Positions 57,072 to 64,000 of a stretch of DNA of 64,000 nt are shown here, in pieces. The translations under genes and the position numbers were made by a program. How positions within the stretch are numbered: the stretch's first letter is position 1; the number at the start of each line of letters is the position of its first letter. Location of the stretch: the NCBI GenBank assembly GCA_026989335.1, contig JALSJN010000075.1, forward strand, positions 1 through 64,000. Reading direction: 5' to 3'. The notes under the pieces were generated by a model. It was given only the letters and a program-made list of their open reading frames with translations. It was not told the origin of the DNA and made no database searches. Source of the stretch: Thiotrichaceae bacterium. GTDB lineage: Bacteria; Pseudomonadota; Gammaproteobacteria; Thiotrichales; Thiotrichaceae.

Positions 57072-57581
57072 CTACTTCTCCAAAAAACGTGGCATGATTT
57101 CGACCAAATTACACGGTTGGGTTGTTGCATCAAGCTGGTGTGAAATAATTCCATCCCAAGCGTCTTTGCAGGCCCCAGGTGAGCCCGGTAACGTAAAGAT
57201 TACCGTGCCATTGGCAAGCCCTGCAATTGCGCGCGACTGTATGGTTGAGGTTTTAATTAAGTCATAAGAGAGTTGACGAAAGATCTCACCAAAGCCATCA
57301 ATTTCTTTATCGTATAGCGGCTTCATCGCCTCTGGCGTTACATCACGCCCCGTTAAGCCGGTGCCACCAGTAGTAATAATTACTTGTACTTCTGGGTTGG
57401 CAATCCATGTTGATACCACCGCACGCATTTGGTAAATATCATCAATCACTATGTTCTTTTCGAATAAAATATGCCCAGCATTTGTGAGGCGATCTACTAG
57501 AAGATTTCCTGACTTATCATCAGCCTTGGTACGAGAATCCGAAACAGTCATTATGGCGATGTTTAGTGCTTTAAAATCCAT
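57072..57581 (-). CDS. moaB: Molybdopterin adenylyltransferase (MoaB/MogA family)
   Basis: A 169-residue protein with the MoCF-binding pattern IAIMTVSDSRTKADDKSG, VIITTGGTGLTGRDVTPEA and FTLPGSPGACKDAWDGII. The enzyme adenylates molybdopterin before metal insertion by MoeA. Length and the DSR start favour MoaB over MogA. First gene of the moaB-moeA-phhB operon. Confidence 0.92.
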   Translation of the reverse strand: MDFKALNIAIMTVSDSRTKADDKSGNLLVDRLTNAGHILFEKNIVIDDIYQMRAVVSTWIANPEVQVIITTGGTGLTGRDVTPEAMKPLYDKEIDGFGEIFRQLSYDLIKTSTIQSRAIAGLANGTVIFTLPGSPGACKDAWDGIISHQLDATTQPCNLVEIMPRFLEK

Positions 57582-57776
57582 TTATTGTCCTGCTATAAGT
57601 TATATCGAGTGAGTTGATTATAAGGTAAATATTATCAAGCGCTAATAATAAGACTATTTTTAACGATTGATGAGTTTATTAATCTAAAAAATAGAACGTA
57701 ATAATAAAAACAAACTATTTTACAGAATATAAAATCAGACTTACACTGTAAGACTAACAGTAAATAGGAGAATAAA

Positions 57777-58064
57777 ATGTCAAACGAAGGCTACCATGAA
57801 CCCATCAGTGAATTAACCGATGAAACCCGCGATATGCACCGCGCTATAACATCTTTAATGGAAGAGCTAGAAGCAGTTGATTGGTATAATCAACGTGTTG
57901 ATGCGTGTAAGGATGCAGAGCTAAAGGCGATTCTTGAACACAACCGTGATGAAGAGAAAGAACATGCCGCAATGGTATTGGAATGGATACGTCGTAAAGA
58001 CTCTGTTATGGATAAAGAGTTAAAATATTATTTATTTACGGATAAACCCATCGCACATAAATAG
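57777..58064 (+). CDS. Encapsulated-ferritin-like (EncFtn) protein without cargo tail
   Basis: A 95-residue helical protein closely resembling the Rhodospirillum rubrum encapsulated ferritin over its catalytic region: MEELEAVDWYNQRVDAC and HNRDEEKEHAAMVLEWIRR. The ferroxidase ligands correspond to E30, E60 and H63. These proteins form annular decamers whose two-helix subunits build the iron site at interfaces. Here the chain ends YYLFTDKPIAHK and lacks the long encapsulin-targeting tail, and no encapsulin gene adjoins it. AGGAG precedes the ATG. Glutathione reductase follows on the same strand. Confidence 0.88.
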   Translation: MSNEGYHEPISELTDETRDMHRAITSLMEELEAVDWYNQRVDACKDAELKAILEHNRDEEKEHAAMVLEWIRRKDSVMDKELKYYLFTDKPIAHK

Positions 58065-58118
58065 CGGTTAACGGTATACTGCGTCTAAATTAACAGAATT
58101 AAAATTTAAGGAATACAC

Positions 58119-59519
58119 ATGAGCAAACATTACGACCTAATCGCAATCGGTGCCGGCAGTGGCGGGCTATCAATAGCGGAGCGTGCCGCATCTTACGGCG
58201 CAAAAACAGCAGTGATTGAAGCGGGCGAACTGGGCGGCACTTGTGTGAATGTCGGTTGTGTTCCGAAAAAAGTGATGTGGTACGGCGCGGGCGTAGCGCA
58301 AGGTTTGAAGGATGCACAAGATTATGGTTTTAATATCGACTTAGAAGGTGACTTTGATGGTAAAAAATCAGGGAAATTAAACTGGGAAAAGCTAGTCATG
58401 AAGCGAGAAAACTTCATCGGTGGAATCTTAGACTGGTACGATGGTTACATGGGCGAAGCAGGGGTTGATGTTATTAATGGCTACGCTAAGTTTATTAATA
58501 ATACGACCATTTCTGTCGATGGCGAAACCTATACCGCCGATAATATTGTGATCGCAACAGGTGGTCGCCCAATCATCCCGAGTGATATTGAAGGCGCGCA
58601 GCTAGGTATGACATCAGACGGATTTTTTCAAGATTTAGATGAGGTTCAACCGCAAAAAGTTGTCGTCGTTGGTGGCGGTTACATAGCCCTAGAACTCGCC
58701 ATGTTGATGGATGGTTTAGGCTCAGATGTATCGGTGCTTCACCAGGGTTGGCCAGTGCTAGAAGGCTTTGATGGCACCATCCAAAAAGCACTACGCAAAC
58801 AGATGGAAGACGATAAAATTGCACTTTATGACGACGAAATTATTGCCAAGGTGGAAGAGCAATCAGACAGCAGTGAAGATAAAAAACTGCTGACTATTCA
58901 TTTTAAAGACGGCAGTAGTATCAACGATGTAGAGGCGCTAATTTGGGCCATCGGGCGTAAGCCTAATACAGATACTATTGGATTAGAAAATACCGATGTA
59001 CGATTAGACCCGCGCGGTATGGTAATAGTCGATGACTTTGAGAAAACCAGCGTTGAAGGCATCTATGCGATTGGCGATATTATCGGCAAAGCACCACTAA
59101 CACCCGTAGCAATCGCCGCAGGGCGTCGCCTAGGTGATCGCTTATACGGCGGCAAGCCCGAGCGTAAAATGTCATACGACAATATCGCTACCGTCATGTT
59201 TACCCATCCGCCAATAGGCACGCTAGGCATGAGTGAAGAAAAAGCACGAGAAGAGCATGGCGATGTCGTAAAAGTTTACCAAACCGACTTTGTGCCGCTG
59301 TATCACCAAATGACACGTCATAAAGCTAAAACGCATATGAAGTTGATCGTACTAGGTGAAGAAGAAAAAATTATCGGCTGTCACGTGATTGGCTTAGGTG
59401 CAGATGAAATGCTGCAAGGATTTGCTGTGGCGATTCGTATGGGGGCTACTAAGGCAGATTTTGATGATACGATTGCGATACATCCGGTGAGTGCGGAAGA
59501 GTTAGTTACGCTTAAATGA
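58119..59519 (+). CDS. gor: Glutathione-disulfide reductase
   Basis: A 466-residue flavoprotein that reduces glutathione disulfide with NADPH. FAD site IGAGSGGLSIAERAASYGAK, redox-active disulfide C42/C47 in GGTCVNVGCVPKK, NADPH loop VVVGGGYIALELA, and the C-terminal catalytic HPVSAEELVTLK. It has two short inserts compared with E. coli (DGKKSGKLN, SDSSEDKKL). It lies behind the ferritin-like gene, a pairing compatible with oxidative-stress defence. Confidence 0.94.
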   Translation: MSKHYDLIAIGAGSGGLSIAERAASYGAKTAVIEAGELGGTCVNVGCVPKKVMWYGAGVAQGLKDAQDYGFNIDLEGDFDGKKSGKLNWEKLVMKRENFIGGILDWYDGYMGEAGVDVINGYAKFINNTTISVDGETYTADNIVIATGGRPIIPSDIEGAQLGMTSDGFFQDLDEVQPQKVVVVGGGYIALELAMLMDGLGSDVSVLHQGWPVLEGFDGTIQKALRKQMEDDKIALYDDEIIAKVEEQSDSSEDKKLLTIHFKDGSSINDVEALIWAIGRKPNTDTIGLENTDVRLDPRGMVIVDDFEKTSVEGIYAIGDIIGKAPLTPVAIAAGRRLGDRLYGGKPERKMSYDNIATVMFTHPPIGTLGMSEEKAREEHGDVVKVYQTDFVPLYHQMTRHKAKTHMKLIVLGEEEKIIGCHVIGLGADEMLQGFAVAIRMGATKADFDDTIAIHPVSAEELVTLK

Positions 59520-59524
59520 AATTG

Positions 59525-59553
59525 CTTTCTAGAGCGCCCTAGGCGCTAGAAAG
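59525..59553 (+). terminator. Inverted repeat after gor, probable terminator
   Basis: CTTTCTAGAGCGCC and the near-complementary GGCGCTAGAAAG form a long stem 6 bp after the gor stop. No T-run follows, so it may act as a 3' stabiliser as well. Confidence 0.5.
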
Positions 59554-59824
59554 TACATCGCTACACCTTCCGTAGGTAAGTGTCGATGTTGGTTACAGCA
59601 AGGGAGACGCTAGTTAATTCTACAATGCGTTGCCGACTGTACTAGAGTGCATCATGTACTGATTGTACGCTCAGACATTCGCCGTGCAGTCGCACGCCTT
59701 GATATGAGCCAATAATATAAGCACTCTAAGCAATTTTAGCCATTTTCACTCGTCATCTGAGGTATGCTGAGCTCTCAGGTAGTTGCAAAGTTAATTATTT
59801 TTTCTTTATTGTTCTCAAAGGGAG

Positions 59825-60270
59825 TTACTTGTACGCCAAGCCCAATAGTTTGTAGAGCAAGATGTTGGGCTTCATACTCAGCGTCAAATCATATCCCAAC
59901 ATTTCAGTCGAAATAAGCTTAAAATCAGCTTCGCTAATTTTTAAATGCCCAAAACGAAAGGCGTAGCCCCAGTTTTTTATTTTTTATAAAGTCTAACTGT
60001 TCTATTAAGGGTCTAATGGGCATCTTTACATGCTAGAAGTTCAATGTCGCGGCGAAAGGGAATAAAGCCTAGAAACATTTCGAACTCGTATGCCTCATCC
60101 CCCGTTACTTTGCCTATGGCAGTAAACTTCTGGCAGGGTGTTTTTTCTTCAAACACTTCTTTGGGTGAGTAATAAATTATTCAGCCGCTTGTTTTCATGC
60201 GTTTTAGGGGGAGGGCTTTGCCGTGACAAAGCTGGCAAAAACCGCCTTCTACGCCTCGTGTAATATGATC
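59825..60270 (-). pseudogene. Decayed EVE (PUA-like) domain protein
   Basis: Minus-strand frames from 60270 read HITRGVEGGFCQLCHGKALP, then a TGA where Trp is expected, then IIYYSPKEVFEEKTPCQKFT, AIGKVTGDEAYEFEMFLGFI and PFRRDIELLACKDA; in other frames PIRPLIEQLDFIKNKK and GYAFRFGHLKISEADFKLIS follow. This is the usual EVE-domain protein order, interrupted by at least one nonsense codon and two frameshifts. EVE domains bind modified bases or RNA and are often found near defence and toxin genes; hipBA follows here. Confidence 0.65.
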
Positions 60271-60335
60271 TCTGGAGGCTACGCCTATTCAGTAGCTCAT
60301 TAGTGGCTCTTTTATATTATTGTGAGGTCTGTATA

Positions 60336-61670
60336 TTATTTAATCGCTAAACGTAAGTTTGTTTTAATCTCTTGGGTTAATTGCTCAAATACGCCCGCTT
60401 GTTCTGCATAGTTTTGCCAGTTTTTGACCACATCCATGACTTGATCAAAAATCTGCTGTGATTCTTTTTTGAAATTGCCAATCAGTTCTGCCACGACGAA
60501 TAGGTCATCGCGGCTAAAGTTATCGCGTTTTCCGTTGATGCTCATTTGGTGGGCATTGACCCACGGTGAGTCTTTTTTGTAGCTGTAGGCAATGTCAAAA
60601 GCGGGTGACAGTCGCCAAGCTGCTTTGGGATTGTCTAAAATAAAGCCGGTGTTTTTGGTGTGGTCGTCGTGGTTGCGTGCAATCACGTTAAAGACCATAC
60701 GGCGGTATATTTCGATGGCATCTTGTCGTGGTAGTTTGAGTTGTCTTGCGACGCTGAGCAGTTGTTCATAGCTGTAGCTGCCGGGTTGTTTGTAGTCGGC
60801 GTGGTCAATGGAACAGAGTGAGGCGTAGTGTTTTTTACGGTTAGGATTTTTGTCACTGCCACGGTCGAAGCGTTGGGTGATAAAGTGAGCGCGTTCGCCA
60901 TCGATGAATAATTCAGAATGCGAGATATTGATGCCAGCATCTTTTGCCATTAGGTAGTAGGCGTATTCCATGCGGCCGTATCCTTGCGGATCACCAAACA
61001 CTTCGCTGTCGGTTTTGTGTTCTTCCATCCCGTCAAATTTTAATAAGAAATGCTCAAAACCGGCGGGCATATCCACCTGACCTGAGCGTAATTCGGTGCG
61101 ATCTTTATTGATGGCAACCAGCGCTTTGGCACGCGCGCCACCCGCTGATGTGCCAACTTGAAACAGTGCGGACATGGCATCGTCGTTATCATCTTTGATA
61201 TTTTTTGCAAGCTTGCTACGCTGATCTAAAATTGTCTGTGCCATTTGGATTAATGAATTCAGCTCAAGTTGTTGGCTGGTGCTTTTGGCTCTAGCGATGG
61301 CAGGTTCAAACTCCAGTGCGCCCATGCCGCGGTTGCCGATATACAATAGGCGTTCCAGCGCATTGAATGAGTTGCTATCCCGTCCATTTCTTGCCAGCCA
61401 TGCGTTGATGACGGCATTACCAAAGTCATCGGGCAGGGTATCGGCAAATAGGGCAGGTAGCCCGTGATAGGTTGTGGGACTTAAGTTAGGAAATTGATAT
61501 TTTCGAGAGGCAGATGAACTAGTAGGTAGCGGCATATGGATGGGCGCAATTTCAACGCCGCTCTGAATCCAGTTGGATGAATATTCAAAGCGACTTATTT
61601 GGCTTGCAGGGTCATAGACCAGCGCGCCAACTAATTTCCCCCAAAGATGAATTTCCGCAAGATTTTGCAT
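60336..61670 (-). CDS. hipA: HipA-type serine/threonine-kinase toxin
   Basis: A 444-residue kinase of the type II toxin HipA family. N-terminal HipA_N-like region (GLPALFADTLPDDFGNAVIN), glycine-rich GTSAGGARAKALV (ATP loop), catalytic FNVIARNHDDHTKNTGFI with the N-x-x-D-D-H core, and metal-binding LSPAFDIAYS. E. coli HipA phosphorylates glutamyl-tRNA synthetase and causes persistence; the target here is unknown. It follows hipB by 14 bp, the canonical order. Confidence 0.9.
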   Translation of the reverse strand: MQNLAEIHLWGKLVGALVYDPASQISRFEYSSNWIQSGVEIAPIHMPLPTSSSASRKYQFPNLSPTTYHGLPALFADTLPDDFGNAVINAWLARNGRDSNSFNALERLLYIGNRGMGALEFEPAIARAKSTSQQLELNSLIQMAQTILDQRSKLAKNIKDDNDDAMSALFQVGTSAGGARAKALVAINKDRTELRSGQVDMPAGFEHFLLKFDGMEEHKTDSEVFGDPQGYGRMEYAYYLMAKDAGINISHSELFIDGERAHFITQRFDRGSDKNPNRKKHYASLCSIDHADYKQPGSYSYEQLLSVARQLKLPRQDAIEIYRRMVFNVIARNHDDHTKNTGFILDNPKAAWRLSPAFDIAYSYKKDSPWVNAHQMSINGKRDNFSRDDLFVVAELIGNFKKESQQIFDQVMDVVKNWQNYAEQAGVFEQLTQEIKTNLRLAIK

Positions 61671-61684
61671 CGTTTACGAGTACC

Positions 61685-62023
61685 TCACCAGCCTAAATCA
61701 GGCTTGGGTTCATTAACTTCATTATTGTGTTTTTTAGAGGCACGCTTGCGTTGTTTGCCTTTTAGCTTGAGTTGTTGCATTGGGCTAAAGCCTGTTTCGG
61801 GGATGAATTTTTCGAGTTGATCAAGCTGGTTTAGCACCCGTAAAACGGCAATAATATTTTCAAACTTGCCCGAGCCTTTAACCAAATTACGATACGATAC
61901 ACGTGACAAACCAATCTCATCAGCCAATTGTTGTTGAGTGAGATTTTGCTCCAAGCGGAGTCGCTCAATACGCTCACCAAGCTCTGCCGCAATCGCTTTG
62001 TTTGTCATGCCAGTAAAATTCAT
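61685..62023 (-). CDS. hipB: HipB-type antitoxin with Xre-family HTH
   Basis: A 112-residue protein with the HTH RIERLRLEQNLTQQQLADEI then GLSRVSYRNL (about 19-50) and a basic C-terminal tail (KLKGKQRKRASKKHNN) that may bind toxin or DNA. A downstream Met (62008) is also a plausible start. It should neutralise HipA and repress the operon through the palindrome upstream. Confidence 0.88.
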   Translation of the reverse strand: MNFTGMTNKAIAAELGERIERLRLEQNLTQQQLADEIGLSRVSYRNLVKGSGKFENIIAVLRVLNQLDQLEKFIPETGFSPMQQLKLKGKQRKRASKKHNNEVNEPKPDLGW

Positions 62024-62038
62024 AATGATAATATAACT

Positions 62039-62060
62039 ATACTTTAGAAGATTAAAGTAT
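62039..62060 (-). promoter_or_regulatory. Perfect palindromic operator upstream of hipB
   Basis: ATACTTTA-gaagat-TAAAGTAT: two perfect 8-bp arms with a 6-bp spacer, ending 16 bp from the hipB start. Such dyads are typical autoregulatory sites of HipB-like antitoxins. It overlaps AT-rich -10-like sequence. Confidence 0.6.
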
Positions 62061-62252
62061 GATTAATGTATAATAATATTGTCATAATAATGGTGTATTT
62101 TTGTATAAGTTGCAATAGTTTTTTGATGGTGGGGTGTTATCACACGATATGATTTGTATCTGAATCCTGATTTCGATACGGAAAACAATGCGGATAACAG
62201 AGTGTAGGAAATTGGTTTAGCACGGGGTTTAACTCTACTGTATTATCACCCC

Positions 62253-63218
62253 ATGACAGATAAATTAAGTGACCAGAATAGTAAAAAATTTATAACTGAA
62301 CTGAAGCAACGCCTTAGATTAGTTAACAGGAGTTCAAATAGTTCGATAGATAATCGTTTAAAGCTCATTCTACATGTCGGCACACCTAAAACAGGAACAA
62401 CAAGTGTGCAGGTCTATTTAGATAAAAAACAACGTAAACTTCGCTTACAGGGTATTCTCTATCCGACTCGTTTTCATAACCCGAATGCGCCAAGACATCA
62501 GTGGTTTGAGCGAAACTTAGTAAGCAGTAATTTCGAAAGCTTGCTAGAGAATTTTGTAGATATTTTAAATCATGTTGAAGAACACACGCATACTATCTTG
62601 TTATCATCAGAAGGCATTTACAATCATTGGTGGGATTTTCCAGAAGAGTCAAAAGCTTTATTGCTTGAGTTAAATAACTTATTTGATGTTGAAGTATGGG
62701 CATGGTTTCGTGAGCCGCTAGTGTTTGCTGAGAGCTTTTATAAACAGTGTCTGCGTAACCCTCAGGTTGGTCATATCAGTTGCTATGGCAGGGACTTATC
62801 CTTTGCCGAGATGTTAGCAGACCCGTGGTTTAGTCAGCATTTAGATTATATTGGTTTTGTAAATGAGTGTGATGAGTTGTTTGGTAAAGACTCAGTGAGT
62901 GTATTTGATTGTCAAACGGACACAGTAAAAACAGTGATTAATCTTTTGGGTTTAACGACACCGCATGATAACCCTACACCACGTAAAAATAACTGCATGA
63001 CTTCGGTAACTGCGGAGTTGTATCGGGTGATTAATCGTTTGCCTTTAGCCGCGAAAGAGAAAGAGAAATTAGTGCCATTTGTTAATGAGTTGGACTCCGC
63101 GCTAATGCTATATAGTGATAGAGAAAATAACTCTTTAATTGATAATGAATCGAGAGATAAAATCATTAAAATGACGTCTGAAGGGATGTTGGGGATACAG
63201 AAACGTTTTGTTGTGTAG
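62253..63218 (+). CDS. Sulfotransferase-family protein
   Basis: A 321-residue protein with the 5'-phosphosulfate-binding loop LILHVGTPKTGTTSVQVYLD (about 38-57) and the 3'-phosphate region WFREPLVFAESFYKQ (Arg and Ser), the paired PAPS-binding signatures of sulfotransferases. A surface polysaccharide or lipid acceptor is likely given this branch of the family, but the substrate is unknown. No signal peptide is seen. Confidence 0.75.
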   Translation: MTDKLSDQNSKKFITELKQRLRLVNRSSNSSIDNRLKLILHVGTPKTGTTSVQVYLDKKQRKLRLQGILYPTRFHNPNAPRHQWFERNLVSSNFESLLENFVDILNHVEEHTHTILLSSEGIYNHWWDFPEESKALLLELNNLFDVEVWAWFREPLVFAESFYKQCLRNPQVGHISCYGRDLSFAEMLADPWFSQHLDYIGFVNECDELFGKDSVSVFDCQTDTVKTVINLLGLTTPHDNPTPRKNNCMTSVTAELYRVINRLPLAAKEKEKLVPFVNELDSALMLYSDRENNSLIDNESRDKIIKMTSEGMLGIQKRFVV

Positions 63219-63269
63219 CCCTTCCTTTGTTAGATAATAACGATAAAAGTTACTTATATTTAGTAAACT

Positions 63270-63403
63270 GAGACTTTTCACGACTAGGATGACAAGTAAA
63301 AATGGCTGAAAGCGCACTAGTTTTCGTTGAAAAACTAGCTAATAACGCAATCAGTGAAAACTCATCCGATTTTTCTTTCGCTATCGACTCGTGCAAAGGT
63401 CTC
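63270..63403. mobile_element. Hairpin MITE, copy 3
   Basis: A 134-bp element with ends GAGACTTTTCACGAC and GTGCAAAGGTCTC, internal block ATGGCTGAAAGCGC, TTTTCGTTGAAAAACT and AGCTAATAACGC. Same orientation as copy 1, which shares CGTTGAAAAACT and GCTAATAA. It lies between the sulfotransferase gene and the last lipoprotein. Confidence 0.75.
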
Positions 63404-63456
63404 GGATTATGTTAATTATTAGATGTTTTTATTCAAAAGGTATTAAATAAAATGTT

Positions 63457-64000
63457 ATGAATTTTAATAAAGCTAGACTAAAACTACTTAAAATTATTAG
63501 CCTTGCTCTTTTATTACTGGGTTGTACTCCTGAGCAAAAAAACACAGGTGGGGTTGACGAGCCAGAAATAACAAATGGTGTCAGCTTTTATAAAGAAACG
63601 CTAAGGCGAGTTGGTACTGGCGGGGTAGCAGGTGATAATTGGTGCGTAACATGGGCTAATGATGATAGTCAGATAATATCGATGGATGATGGCTCATGGC
63701 TGGATCCAACGGGAAGCTATCATAACCGCCTTTATAAAATAACAGGCTCCAGTGATTTTAGACATAATAGCGATGTAACTGAGATTGAGAACTATCCTTA
63801 TTTTAGAGATGGTGGTGGCGAGCGTGGCTGGTATGGCTATGGCGTTGTCTCTATTGGCAATACACTTTATACCACGCTGTCTTTGACGCCGAATACCAAG
63901 TTTAATCCCTTTATAGGTGTGAAAATATTGAAATCACCAGACAACGGTGAAAATTGGTATCGAGTTAATAAACAGGGCAAAGAAAGAAAACTATCAACTG
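63457..64000 (+). CDS. Lipoprotein with Asp-box repeat, cut by the window end
   Basis: Not in the ORF track because it runs off the window. It starts MNFNKARLKLLKIISLALLL LGC, a lipoprotein signal with Cys23. The mature part contains SPDNGENW, which fits the sialidase-type Asp box (S-x-D-x-G-x-x-W), plus similar beta-rich segments (WANDDSQIISMDDGSW). A beta-propeller glycan-binding or glycosidase domain is plausible. About 181 codons are visible with no stop. Confidence 0.65.
   Translation, partial: MNFNKARLKLLKIISLALLLLGCTPEQKNTGGVDEPEITNGVSFYKETLRRVGTGGVAGDNWCVTWANDDSQIISMDDGSWLDPTGSYHNRLYKITGSSDFRHNSDVTEIENYPYFRDGGGERGWYGYGVVSIGNTLYTTLSLTPNTKFNPFIGVKILKSPDNGENWYRVNKQGKERKLST

Noticed and set aside
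57777-59519. Encapsulin nanocompartment operon
   Set aside because: No encapsulin shell gene and no targeting tail are visible; only the ferritin-like cargo homologue is present.

Overview
The window is a chromosomal segment of a low-GC (roughly 40%) Gram-negative gammaproteobacterium. Several conserved gammaproteobacterial gene orders support this: yhbY/rlmE-ftsH-glmM-tpiA-secG-tRNA-Leu-nuoA to nuoN, folD-four tRNAs-tig-clpP-clpX, and cysS/ppiB/lpxH. Legionellales or Thiotrichales-like relatives seem plausible, but no rRNA or species marker is present, so the genus is left open.

Layout. 1-3000: left end of an IS200/IS605 element with the first codons of tnpA, two small secreted proteins, and an acyl-homoserine-lactone quorum-sensing locus. 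luxI is intact with two tandem lux boxes upstream; a third lux-box match lies near the IS end. The convergent luxR is knocked out by an exact 10-bp tandem duplication. 3000-7500: molybdenum cofactor genes mobB, mobA and moaA, a histidine-kinase relic and a gamma-glutamyltransferase. 7817-13137: a 5.3-kb element integrated in tRNA-Arg(ACG), bounded by 47-bp direct repeats. Its gene set (tyrosine integrase, small HTH protein, YfjJ/Gp2-like replication protein, two tandem small-terminase genes) resembles a phage satellite. Integrase, HTH and replication genes each carry one inactivating lesion. 13200-16600: tRNA-Ser, ppiC, a lysozyme-like lipoprotein, a CDGSH protein, yhbY, rlmE. 16666-24000: a hairpin MITE, ftsH, glmM (no folP between them), tpiA, secG, tRNA-Leu, a decayed integrase/Fic relic, an OmpA-family protein. 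24083-38651: complete 14-gene NADH dehydrogenase I operon with separate nuoC and nuoD, most junctions overlapping by 1-4 nt. 38868-47980: repeat-bearing peptidoglycan-binding protein, tgt, an SCP2-like secreted protein, folD, tRNA-Pro/Arg/His/Leu, tig, clpP, clpX. 48069-50477: envelope glycosyltransferases (one frameshifted) and a methyltransferase. 50860-59519: cysS, a lipoprotein-type cyclophilin, lpxH, a type IV pilin accessory protein, phhB, moeA, moaB, an encapsulated-ferritin-like protein without encapsulin, glutathione reductase. 59825-64000: EVE-domain pseudogene, hipBA, a sulfotransferase, another MITE and a truncated Asp-box lipoprotein.

Themes. Molybdenum-cofactor genes are spread over two clusters. 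A 130-165 bp hairpin element recurs at least three times, including directly upstream of ftsH and between clpP and clpX. At least eight genes are broken by single small lesions or decay (luxR, kinase, integrase, HTH, replication protein, Fic, glycosyltransferase, EVE), which suggests a genome eroding accessory functions, or some assembly error. The most distinctive pieces are the reversible-looking luxR duplication and the minimal satellite-like island whose twin terminase genes share a nearly identical DNA-binding end but have different C-termini.
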